Assembly: GCA_023390215.1 (NCBI GenBank)
Contig: JAEWDG010000268.1
Location: 1 to 11,986 of the forward strand
Origin: Bacteroidota bacterium
GTDB lineage: Bacteria; Bacteroidota; Bacteroidia; Chitinophagales; Chitinophagaceae
Direction: 5' to 3'
DNA: 11,986 bases
Part shown: positions 1 through 6,195 of the stretch, piece by piece
Numbering within the stretch: position 1 is the first letter of the stretch
Layout: every line of letters begins with the position of its first letter
Notes under the pieces: generated by a model
Database searches by the model: none
Seen by the model: the letters and a program-made list of their open reading frames with translations, nothing else
Told to the model about the DNA's origin: nothing
Position numbers and translations under genes: made by a program

Positions 1-595
1 TGTAACAGGAGGTTTCTCCCAGTTCATGTTATCTGATCCGATCATCATCCCGGTTAACCTGATTAGTTTTGAAGCCAGACCAAATGGCAAAAACATACTG
101 TTGAATTTCGAAACAGCTACAGAAAACAATAATAAAGGATTCGTGATCGAGAGAAGTACCGATGGGTCGAACTTCTCAAGAATAGGATGGGTAAACGGCC
201 AGGGAACAACGAACGTTGAAACCCGCTATACTTATACAGACAATTTTGTACAACCGAATGTCCTGTATTACTACAGGCTTCGCCAGACAGATTTCGACGG
301 TAATGAAAAATTGTCTGAGATCCGCAGTGCAAAAATCAAAGGTTCCGGAGTAATCGTTACCGTTAGTCCTAACCCTGCATCAGATCAGGTTAAACTGTTT
401 ATTGCAGGTACCAATGGAACTGCAAATGTTCAGATGATCAATGCGGCCGGTCAGGTGATCAGAAAATGGAGCTATCTTGCTACTGTTAACGGTTCAACTA
501 CGCTCGATGTAAGCATGCTTGCATCAGGAATGTATTCACTGGTAATCATTACACCGGAAGAAACTACAGTTGAAAAACTGATCATCCGTAAATAA
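1..595 (+). CDS. T9SS type A sorting domain protein, C-terminal part (5' truncated)
   Basis: This is the 3' part of a secreted protein gene; the frame is open to the left edge (in frame from base 2), so the true start and the functional domain lie outside the window. Counting from the Met codon at base 26, residues 9-104 form a fibronectin-like beta-sandwich typical of the region before Bacteroidota sorting domains (PVNLISFEA, then FVIERSTDG and YYYRLRQTDFDG). Residues 110-189 are a type A T9SS C-terminal domain: it opens with SPNPASDQVKL, carries a central NAAGQVI, and ends GMYSLVIITPEE followed by EKLIIRK. By family knowledge such domains direct cargo through the outer-membrane T9SS translocon and are cleaved by PorU, so the mature protein should be on the surface or released. 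The catalytic or adhesive function cannot be told from this piece. A strong hairpin terminator follows the TAA stop. Confidence 0.9.
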   Translation, partial: VTGGFSQFMLSDPIIIPVNLISFEARPNGKNILLNFETATENNNKGFVIERSTDGSNFSRIGWVNGQGTTNVETRYTYTDNFVQPNVLYYYRLRQTDFDGNEKLSEIRSAKIKGSGVIVTVSPNPASDQVKLFIAGTNGTANVQMINAAGQVIRKWSYLATVNGSTTLDVSMLASGMYSLVIITPEETTVEKLIIRK

Positions 596-616
596 TATCT
601 TTTCAGGATTTTTTTG

Positions 617-643
617 AAGGAGGTCTCAGGACCTCCTTTTTTT
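617..643 (+). terminator. Rho-independent terminator after the T9SS cargo gene
   Basis: A perfect 9-bp stem, AAGGAGGTC (617-625) pairing with GACCTCCTT (630-638), encloses a TCAG tetraloop and runs into seven Ts (637-643). It begins 21 bases after the stop of the cargo gene and separates it from the divIC-like gene. The AGGAGGT in the left arm is stem sequence; it is about 60 bases from the next ATG and is not a ribosome binding site. Confidence 0.9.
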
Positions 644-686
644 ATTTGATATAGCCGATTTACCTAACTTTATCCCCTGATACTAT

Positions 687-989
687 ATGAAATTTTCACG
701 TCGCCTTATTCCGGTTGTAAAAAACAAATACTTTATATCCATCGTGTTATTCGCGGTCTGGATGAGGTTTTTTGATGTGAAAGATTGGTCGCTGATCATG
801 GCCAGGCGGGATAAACTCTCAGATCTTCAAAAAAGCGAAGCGCGGTTTAATTCCCTGATCAGGGAAACGGAAGGGCAGCTTTATTTGTTGAAAACCAATG
901 CGGAAACTATAGAAAAATATGCCCGCGAGAACTATTTGATGAAGAAGGATAACGAAGATCTGTTTATTGTTCACGCTTCTTCCCGTTAA
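687..989 (+). CDS. DivIC/FtsB-like septum formation initiator protein
   Basis: This is a 100-residue bitopic membrane protein of the septum formation initiator (FtsB/DivIC) family, which forms a complex with FtsL- and FtsQ-like proteins at the division site and helps activate septal peptidoglycan synthesis. A basic N-terminus (MKFSRR) is followed by one membrane segment at about residues 15-29, then a charged coiled coil at about 35-75. The C-terminal block EKYARENYLMKKDNEDLFIV (76-95) is the conserved part of Bacteroidota DivIC proteins. Length is normal for the family. The next gene starts about 100 bases on, and both share the terminator at 1351-1376, so they are probably co-transcribed. 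A weak -7-like box, TAACTTTA (665-672), lies just upstream; no Shine-Dalgarno sequence is seen. The symbol is left blank because ftsB and divIC are both used for these proteins. Confidence 0.88.
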   Translation: MKFSRRLIPVVKNKYFISIVLFAVWMRFFDVKDWSLIMARRDKLSDLQKSEARFNSLIRETEGQLYLLKTNAETIEKYARENYLMKKDNEDLFIVHASSR

Positions 990-1089
990 GGCTTTAACTT
1001 ATTCTACACAATATCCGTGACCGTATCTCGTTATTATGGTGGATATGGATTTGTATTATTTAATTTCTCAAAAGTTTTCACACTTGCCA

Positions 1090-1329
1090 ATGCACAATTT
1101 CACAACGGAAGACCTGCTTCAGTACTTGTACCAGGAAACTTCCATAGAGAAATCTGCGGCGATCAGCGAAGCGCTGGAATCTGACTGGAAGCTTAAGGAA
1201 GCTTTTCAGTTAATAGAGGAAAGCGTTAAAAACCTGACCGGGGCTCAGTATTCACCGAGGTCAAAAACGATAGCCGATATAATGAGCTATGCGGAGAAAT
1301 CGGTTGAAACCGTTTCCCAGCCCATCTGA
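1090..1329 (+). CDS. Small conserved protein of unknown function
   Basis: A short acidic, helical, soluble protein (79 aa from the ATG at 1090) with no signal peptide, membrane segment or catalytic motif that I recognise. The N-terminal half (FTTEDLLQYLYQETS, then AAISEALESDWKLKEAF) resembles the N-terminal helices of anti-sigma-factor-like proteins, which read roughly 'LLxYLxGExxxxExxxIxxxLxxDxxLxxxF', but no zinc ligands and no transmembrane part follow. The C-terminus contains SPRSKTIADIMSYAEKS. I recall similar short proteins in Chitinophagaceae beginning at MHNFTTED; this is not verified. An upstream in-frame ATG at 1036 would add 18 residues, but those codons (tta att tct caa aag ttt) are AT-rich and look non-coding, and a near-consensus -7 box, TGGATTTG (1046-1053), lies in that stretch, so I prefer 1090. 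It sits between divIC and a terminator. Role unknown. Confidence 0.7.
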   Translation: MHNFTTEDLLQYLYQETSIEKSAAISEALESDWKLKEAFQLIEESVKNLTGAQYSPRSKTIADIMSYAEKSVETVSQPI

Positions 1330-1350
1330 TCTTCGCTTATTACGTAATTT

Positions 1351-1376
1351 GCCCGCTCAATGAGCGGGCTTTTTTT
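1351..1376 (+). terminator. Rho-independent terminator touching the nth start codon
   Basis: GCCCGCT (1351-1357) pairs with AGCGGGC (1363-1369) around a five-base loop, and seven Ts follow (1370-1376). The next base, 1377, is the A of the nth ATG. It ends the divIC/small-protein unit and leaves no room for an nth leader of its own downstream of the terminator. Confidence 0.9.
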
Positions 1377-2018
1377 ATGACCAAAAAACAGCGTTATCTC
1401 TTCGTTATCAATTACTTCCTGGAAAATAATCCTCATGCGGAAACAGAACTGATGTACGATAACCCTTACCAGCTTTTAGTGGCTGTTATTTTGTCTGCAC
1501 AATGCACCGATAAAAGAGTGAATCTCATTAGCCCTGAACTTTTCAAGGCCTATCCTAACCCCAAACGATTAAGTGAAGCTACATTCGATGAGCTGTTTCC
1601 ATACATTAAAAGCATTTCTTATCCGAATAACAAAACCCGACACCTGATCGGCATGGCCCAGATGCTGATGAGTGAGTATAATGGGGAAGTACCTATGACC
1701 GTCAATGAGTTAGTGCGCCTGCCGGGAGTAGGACGGAAAACCGCAAATGTGATCACCTCAGTGATCGACAGCCAGCCAAACATGGCGGTGGATACCCACG
1801 TTTTTCGCGTGAGTGCAAGAATCGGTTTGACAACAAACGCCAAAACCCCGCTTGCCGCTGAAATCCAGCTCGTAAAAAACCTGCCCAGGGAATATGTTCA
1901 TCTTGCACATCACTGGTTGATCTTACACGGAAGATATGTTTGCGTGGCGCGAAGCCCTAAATGCAGCATCTGCGGCCTAAAACCGGCCTGTAAATTTTAC
2001 AATAAGGCTAATCCCTGA
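1377..2018 (+). CDS. nth: Endonuclease III (base-excision DNA glycosylase/AP lyase)
   Basis: Nth removes oxidised pyrimidines from DNA and nicks the resulting abasic site by beta-elimination in cytosolic base excision repair. The 213-residue protein has the family's usual length. The substrate-binding helix region contains LLVAVILSAQCTDKRV (33-48). The helix-hairpin-helix LPGVGRKTAN (115-124) carries the catalytic lysine K121, and VDTHVFRV (138-145) carries the catalytic aspartate D139. The [4Fe-4S] loop is complete: C189-x6-C196-x2-C199-x5-C205, the E. coli spacing. The ATG at 1377 gives the start MTKKQRY expected for Bacteroidota Nth and is the only sensible start, because the next in-frame Met lies inside the conserved domain. 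Oddly, that ATG directly follows the terminator T-tract, so expression needs readthrough or a leaderless transcript. No clear terminator is visible after the stop. Confidence 0.97.
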   Translation: MTKKQRYLFVINYFLENNPHAETELMYDNPYQLLVAVILSAQCTDKRVNLISPELFKAYPNPKRLSEATFDELFPYIKSISYPNNKTRHLIGMAQMLMSEYNGEVPMTVNELVRLPGVGRKTANVITSVIDSQPNMAVDTHVFRVSARIGLTTNAKTPLAAEIQLVKNLPREYVHLAHHWLILHGRYVCVARSPKCSICGLKPACKFYNKANP

Positions 2019-2042
2019 CGAATAAAATCCAAATTATTTCGT

Positions 2043-2050
2043 TTTCTTTG
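2043..2050 (+). promoter_or_regulatory. Probable -7 promoter element of the outer-membrane barrel gene
   Basis: TTTCTTTG matches the Bacteroidota sigma-A -7 consensus TAnnTTTG at all but one fixed position, and lies in the 80-base gap between nth and the barrel gene. A transcription start about six bases downstream would give a leader of roughly 45 bases. No convincing TTTG -33 box is found at the usual distance upstream, so this rests on one element only. Confidence 0.4.
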
Positions 2051-2056
2051 TAGATT

Positions 2057-2068
2057 ACTAACGTTAGT
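2057..2068 (+). repeat. Perfect 12-bp palindrome at the predicted start of transcription
   Basis: ACTAACGTTAGT reads identically on both strands and begins seven bases after the candidate -7 box of the barrel gene. It has the size and position of an operator for a dimeric repressor. It is not followed by a T-tract and has no loop, so it is not a terminator. No cognate regulator is encoded in the window, and chance remains possible. Confidence 0.35.
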
Positions 2069-2098
2069 TTCAATTGACTAATTCTTAACCTGGTTTTG

Positions 2099-3028
2099 AT
2101 GAAAAGGATCCTGCTTTTTTCTGTGATTACCGCGCTGCTTATTGCATCTTCCCAAAATGTAAAAGCACAGTATTATTTCTATAATGATGAATATTATGAT
2201 AATCCTGAACTTTTTGAAGCGGGGTTAACGCTTGGTGCGATGAACTGCCTTACTGATCTTGGCGGAAAAAAAGGTATTGGAAAACGTTTCATCAAAGATC
2301 TGAATACCGGTCAAACCCATGCAGCCGGCGGCGCCTTCTTCACTGCGTTTTATAAAAATGCTGCAGCACTGAGAATCGAAGCCATGTTTGGAAAAGTTTC
2401 CGCAGATGATGCGGACCTGGAAGCTGTCGATCTTACAGATATTGCAAAAACAAGGTTTAACCGAAATTGCAATTTTCAATCGAAGATCAGCGAGTATTCG
2501 GCAATTATTGAACTTCTCCCATTGTTTATGTTTATCAATTGGGAAGACCGCGATCAGGATCCACCCCGTTATTCACCTTATTTATTGGGAGGTATCGGTT
2601 ATTATTCTTTTAATCCGCAGGCAACTTTAAATGGTCGCCTGGTAGATCTTCAACCGCTCAGCACAGAAGGCCAGGGCTTTAAAGAATATCCGAATCGCAA
2701 ACCATACAAACTCAAGCAAACAAATATTCCTGTGGGGATAGGTGTTAAATACGAACTCTCCAGCCTGTTTAATTTACGTGCTGAATATGTGTATCGCTTA
2801 CTTTCCACCGATTATCTGGATGATGTAAGTACAACTTATGTTGATCCCAATGTGTATCAGAATTATTTTACCGGAGTAAAACTCGCAAATGCAATTGCAT
2901 TGAGTGATCGCCAAATTAATAAAGTAACCGTTGCCGGAGGTAAAAGAGGAAGTCCGAAAGAAAAAGATGCTTATTTCAGTTTCAATCTCAAACTGAGCCT
3001 GATCCTGGGTCGCGAAAGAATCCGCTAA
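2099..3028 (+). CDS. Outer-membrane beta-barrel protein, DUF6089/PorG-like
   Basis: A 309-residue exported protein. The signal peptide (residues 1-23, MKRILLFSVITALLIASSQNVKA, shown here only to be read as a basic start plus hydrophobic core) probably ends A23|Q24, the common Bacteroidota cleavage pattern. The mature part has alternating beta-strand sequence and aromatic girdles, with blocks typical of DUF6089-type barrels: FEAGLTLGAMNCLTDLGG near the N-terminus, YSPYLLGGIGYYSFNPQA in the middle, LSTEGQG, and a final strand FSFNLKLSLILG. DUF6089 proteins include PorG of the type IX secretion system, so a secretion role is possible, but a general barrel of unknown function fits equally well. 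The ATG at 2099 is chosen over the TTG at 2096 because it directly gives a normal signal peptide. The gene stands alone between its own promoter gap and a shared terminator. Confidence 0.8.
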   Translation: MKRILLFSVITALLIASSQNVKAQYYFYNDEYYDNPELFEAGLTLGAMNCLTDLGGKKGIGKRFIKDLNTGQTHAAGGAFFTAFYKNAAALRIEAMFGKVSADDADLEAVDLTDIAKTRFNRNCNFQSKISEYSAIIELLPLFMFINWEDRDQDPPRYSPYLLGGIGYYSFNPQATLNGRLVDLQPLSTEGQGFKEYPNRKPYKLKQTNIPVGIGVKYELSSLFNLRAEYVYRLLSTDYLDDVSTTYVDPNVYQNYFTGVKLANAIALSDRQINKVTVAGGKRGSPKEKDAYFSFNLKLSLILGRERIR

Positions 3029-3046
3029 AAATTATCAGTTATATTA

Positions 3047-3078
3047 AAGCCGCGTTTTACGACGCGGCTTATCTTTTT
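3047..3078 (+). terminator. Terminator between convergent barrel gene and korA
   Basis: AAGCCGCGT (3047-3055) pairs perfectly with ACGCGGCTT (3062-3070) around a six-base loop, followed by ATC and five Ts (3074-3078). It lies in the 70-base gap between two converging stop codons. It suits the forward gene best; read from the reverse strand the hairpin is followed by only three Ts, so it may act weakly for korA. Confidence 0.8.
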
Positions 3079-3098
3079 AATAAACTACTGGCTAAAAA

Positions 3099-4943
3099 CT
3101 AGAGCAGTTCCTTTATCTGTTCCAGTAATTCCCCCCTTGTTATAGGAACTCCCTTGATCTTATTATATCCTTTTGCATCAACGAGATATTGATCTCGGAT
3201 TATTTTAATCAGTTGACCATTGTTGATCTCCGGAATGAGTACATGCTCGAAATTTCTGAGAATGTCGCCGAGGTTTTTTGGGAAAGGCCGAACATAACGG
3301 AGATGCACATGCGAAACAGGCTGACCTTCGTGTTGTAACTGTTCACAGGCGCTGCGGATAGCACCATAAGTACTTCCCCAACCCAATACGAGTACCTTCC
3401 CTTTGTCGGATCCGCTGTTTATTTTTTGCTCGGGGATATAATCCGCGATCGCATCTACTTTCTGCTGACGGATTTTTACCATCAATTGATGATTTTCCGC
3501 ATCATAACTGATATTGCCCGTAATATTTTGTTTTTCAAGCCCGCCAATCCTGTGTTCCATCGCGGGCGTTCCAGGCAATACCCAGGGGCGAACGAATTTT
3601 TCATCCCGTAAGTAAGGCTGGAATTTTTCTTCCCCATGGTCGAGTTCGGTTTTTAATTTCACATGAATGGGCCGCAGGTTATCAGCCGAAGGAAACCTCC
3701 ATGGTTCTGCGCCGTTTGCAATGTATCCATCACTCAACAGGATAACCGGGGTCATATGTTCGATCGAAATCCGCACGGCTTCATATGCAACTTCAAAACA
3801 GTCGCTCGGTGTGGAAGCAGCGATAACCGGCATTGGACATTCACCATTTCTCCCATAATAGGCCTGTAGCAAATCACTTTGCTCTGTTTTTGTAGGTAAA
3901 CCCGTACTCGGCCCGCCTCGTTGAATATTACAGATCACCAACGGGATCTCCAGCATTACAGCTAATCCCATTGCTTCTGTTTTCAATGCCATCCCCGGGC
4001 CCGAAGTTGTAGTAACTCCGAGTGCGCCACCATAACTGGCACCAATAGCCGAAGTGATTGCGGCGATCTCATCTTCAGCCTGGAAGGTTTTCACACCAAA
4101 AGCTTTATGGCGGCTCAGTTCATGAAGAATATCTGATGCGGGCGTTATGGGATAACTGCCGAGAAACAACTGCAGGCCGCTTTTTTGTGCTGCCGCAATC
4201 AAGCCCATCGCCAAAGATTGATTTCCCATGATGGAGCGGTATGTGCCGGGTTCCATCTTTGCCTTTTCCACCTTATAAGTGGTCGTAAAAGTTTCCGTTG
4301 TGTCGCCATAATGATACCCCGCCTGCAAAACTTTCACATTGCTGTCCAGGATAACCGGATTCTTTCCAAATTTCTCGGTAAGAAAAGCGATGGTGTTATC
4401 CATATCACGGTTATACATCCAATATAAAAAGCCCAGCACAAACATATTTTTCGCGCGGTCTTTTTCTTTGGTTCCCATGGTAAAATCTTTGAGGGCTTCA
4501 CGGGTGAGCCTGGTTACATCGATACGAATCACCTCATAATTATCCAGGCTATGATCCTCGAGCGGATTGATGCCTTCCGGATAATTTGCCAGCCTTAAAT
4601 TTTTACTGTCGAACCCATCTGTATTTACAATGATCTTCCCCCCTTTTTTTAAAGAAGCCAAATTCACTTTCAGCGCGGCCGCGTTCATCGCTACGAGCAC
4701 GTCACAATCATCACCAGGCGTATAAATGCGATCGCTGCTAAACCTTAACTGGAAGCCACTCACACCAGGCACCGTACCAACCGGGGCACGTATCTCAGCG
4801 GGGAAATCAGGGAATGTAGCCAGGTCTATACCCAGCAAAGCGGTATTATTTGTAAACTGGTTTCCGGTAAGCTGCATACCATCTCCACTATCTCCTGCGA
4901 ACTTTATCACAACTTCCTGCAAAACCTCATGGGAAACAGACAT
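3099..4943 (-). CDS. korA: 2-oxoacid:ferredoxin oxidoreductase, fused gamma-alpha subunit (2-oxoglutarate type)
   Basis: This is the alpha subunit of a two-subunit 2-oxoacid:acceptor oxidoreductase, most likely 2-oxoglutarate specific: it converts 2-oxoglutarate and CoA to succinyl-CoA and CO2 and reduces ferredoxin in the cytosol. The 614 residues are normal for the gamma-alpha fused form. The N-terminal gamma domain (about 1-210) carries GDSGDGMQLTG (17-27) and PDFPAEIRAP. The alpha (PFOR domain I) part begins near residue 235 with YPITPAS (264-270), QAEDEIAA (288-295), TTSGPGMALK (312-321) and the diagnostic GGPSTGLPTKTEQSDL (343-358). The PFOR domain II-like C-terminus includes LGWGSTYGA and HVHLRYVRPFP. 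The thiamine diphosphate and iron-sulphur site belong to KorB, which is not in this window on either side. A -7 box close to the start drives it; the ATG at 4943 is well placed. Confidence 0.93.
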   Translation of the reverse strand: MSVSHEVLQEVVIKFAGDSGDGMQLTGNQFTNNTALLGIDLATFPDFPAEIRAPVGTVPGVSGFQLRFSSDRIYTPGDDCDVLVAMNAAALKVNLASLKKGGKIIVNTDGFDSKNLRLANYPEGINPLEDHSLDNYEVIRIDVTRLTREALKDFTMGTKEKDRAKNMFVLGFLYWMYNRDMDNTIAFLTEKFGKNPVILDSNVKVLQAGYHYGDTTETFTTTYKVEKAKMEPGTYRSIMGNQSLAMGLIAAAQKSGLQLFLGSYPITPASDILHELSRHKAFGVKTFQAEDEIAAITSAIGASYGGALGVTTTSGPGMALKTEAMGLAVMLEIPLVICNIQRGGPSTGLPTKTEQSDLLQAYYGRNGECPMPVIAASTPSDCFEVAYEAVRISIEHMTPVILLSDGYIANGAEPWRFPSADNLRPIHVKLKTELDHGEEKFQPYLRDEKFVRPWVLPGTPAMEHRIGGLEKQNITGNISYDAENHQLMVKIRQQKVDAIADYIPEQKINSGSDKGKVLVLGWGSTYGAIRSACEQLQHEGQPVSHVHLRYVRPFPKNLGDILRNFEHVLIPEINNGQLIKIIRDQYLVDAKGYNKIKGVPITRGELLEQIKELL

Positions 4944-4957
4944 AATTAAAATTTCTG

Positions 4958-4965
4958 CAAAATTA
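4958..4965 (-). promoter_or_regulatory. -7 promoter element of korA
   Basis: Read on the reverse strand this is TAATTTTG, a full match to TAnnTTTG, ending 14 bases before the korA ATG. Transcription would then start only about eight to ten bases ahead of the start codon, a very short leader with no Shine-Dalgarno sequence. I cannot find a clear TTTG -33 box at normal distance. Confidence 0.5.
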
Positions 4966-5038
4966 CGGGTTCATTGCGGGCATTGAGGGATTTTGGTCGC
5001 CTGAAAACCTCATTTTAATCATGGCTTCTCAAATTGCT

Positions 5039-5046
5039 TATGTTTG
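5039..5046 (+). promoter_or_regulatory. -7 promoter element of the arginase-fold gene
   Basis: TATGTTTG is a full match to the Bacteroidota -7 consensus TAnnTTTG, ending 18 bases before the ATG at 5065. This placement argues against using the TTG at 5044 as start, because that codon is part of the box itself. The -33 region has only TTTT (5013-5016) about 22 bases upstream, a weak match. Confidence 0.5.
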
Positions 5047-5064
5047 CGGAAACAGAACATTTTT

Positions 5065-6195
5065 ATGGATGGACTTTCCGATTTCCTAAATCCGCTGCGC
5101 CCCGATGAACTGAATGAAGACAATGGATTTACTGATGGCCAGATAGGAACACATATCAGGATTTTCGAAGATGAGATGCCTGATCTCGATTCGACTGAGA
5201 TCGTATTGATCGGTTCGGGGGAGATACGGGGTGGCAATCGAACCGTTGGCGAAGCCAATTCAGCCGATATTATCCGCAAACATTTTTACAGGTTACATTA
5301 CTGGCACGATCAGATCAACATCGCTGACCTTGGCAATATCAGGCCGGGGGCAAGCCTCAACGATACATATGCGGCTATCCGTACGGTAGCCGGCAGCTTA
5401 GTTGACGCGGGCAAAACGGTTGTATTGCTTGGCGGATCACACGACCTCATGCTCGGGCTTTATCATAGCTATCGCGATAAAAAAGCACAAATTGAAGCGA
5501 CATGTATTGATGCGAAAATCGACCTGCGCAGTGATAGTCCGTTCCGGGAAGAAAATTTTCTCCTCGAAATGCTGACCAGCGAACCCAACTTCATGAGGCA
5601 CTATAATCATATCGGTTTCCAAAGCTATTTTACGCATCCCCGGATGCTGGAAACCATGGATAAGCTGCGCTTCGATTGTTTCAGGGTGGGTGTAGTGAAA
5701 GAAATGATTGAAGAGATGGAACCCGTTATCCGCAATACTAATCTCCTGGGATTCGATATCGCAGCTATCAAAAACAGTGATGCACCTGGGAACCTGTTAA
5801 CGCCTAACGGCCTGAGCGGTGAAGATGCGTGTACACTTACCCGTTATGCAGGCATGAGCCCTGCACTGGACATGCTGGGAATTTTCGGGTATTATCCGCA
5901 TACCGACAAAGATGAACTTACCGCTGCACAGATTGCACAAATGCTCTGGTATTTTGTTGATGGACGTAATAAACGATTACAGGAAAGTGAACTGGAAGAA
6001 CGGCACAATTTTAATGAATACCACACTGCTTTCGCGGAAGTGGATACTTTATTTCTGCAGAGCAAAAGAACACAACGCTGGTGGATGCAGTTGCCGAATA
6101 AAAAGTTTATTTCCTGCAGCTACAACGATTACCTGAATGCAAGCCAGAACCAGATCCCTGAAAGATGGCTGCGCACACAAGAAAGAGAAGAATGA
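5065..6195 (+). CDS. Arginase-fold protein ('formimidoylglutamase' family) with degenerate metal site
   Basis: A 376-residue cytosolic protein of the ureohydrolase (arginase/agmatinase/formimidoylglutamase) fold. The usual motifs are recognisable but altered. The GGDHS motif reads LLGGSHDLM (121-129), keeping H126. DAHxD reads DAKIDLR (149-155), keeping D149 and D153 but with lysine at K151 for the histidine. SFDxDxxDP reads GFDIAAIKNSDAP (229-241), keeping D231 but with A233 for the second aspartate. Two of six canonical manganese ligands are therefore lost, so hydrolysis of arginine, agmatine or formimidoylglutamate is doubtful. Similar erosion is, as far as I recall, common in the Bacteroidota proteins annotated as formimidoylglutamase. 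The C-terminus has an extra conserved-looking segment (RWWMQLPNKKFISCSYNDYL, 338-357) absent from classical arginases. No histidine-degradation gene is nearby. Its stop overlaps the dacB start by ATGA. The ATG at 5065 is chosen over TTG 5044, which lies in the promoter. Confidence 0.85.
   Translation: MDGLSDFLNPLRPDELNEDNGFTDGQIGTHIRIFEDEMPDLDSTEIVLIGSGEIRGGNRTVGEANSADIIRKHFYRLHYWHDQINIADLGNIRPGASLNDTYAAIRTVAGSLVDAGKTVVLLGGSHDLMLGLYHSYRDKKAQIEATCIDAKIDLRSDSPFREENFLLEMLTSEPNFMRHYNHIGFQSYFTHPRMLETMDKLRFDCFRVGVVKEMIEEMEPVIRNTNLLGFDIAAIKNSDAPGNLLTPNGLSGEDACTLTRYAGMSPALDMLGIFGYYPHTDKDELTAAQIAQMLWYFVDGRNKRLQESELEERHNFNEYHTAFAEVDTLFLQSKRTQRWWMQLPNKKFISCSYNDYLNASQNQIPERWLRTQEREE

Noticed and set aside
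617..638. AGGAGGT at 619-624 as a strong Shine-Dalgarno sequence
   Set aside because: It is the left arm of the terminator stem and is over 60 bases from the next start codon; genes of this kind of organism rarely use such sites.
5044..5064. TTG at 5044 as start of the arginase-fold gene
   Set aside because: The TTG is part of a full-match -7 promoter box (TATGTTTG), so it should not be transcribed; the ATG at 5065 is suitable.
6165..6191. Earlier ATG at 6165 as the dacB start
   Set aside because: It would place nine residues, mainly basic, ahead of the lipoprotein signal; the ATGA overlap at 6192 gives a normal signal peptide and the usual coupled arrangement.
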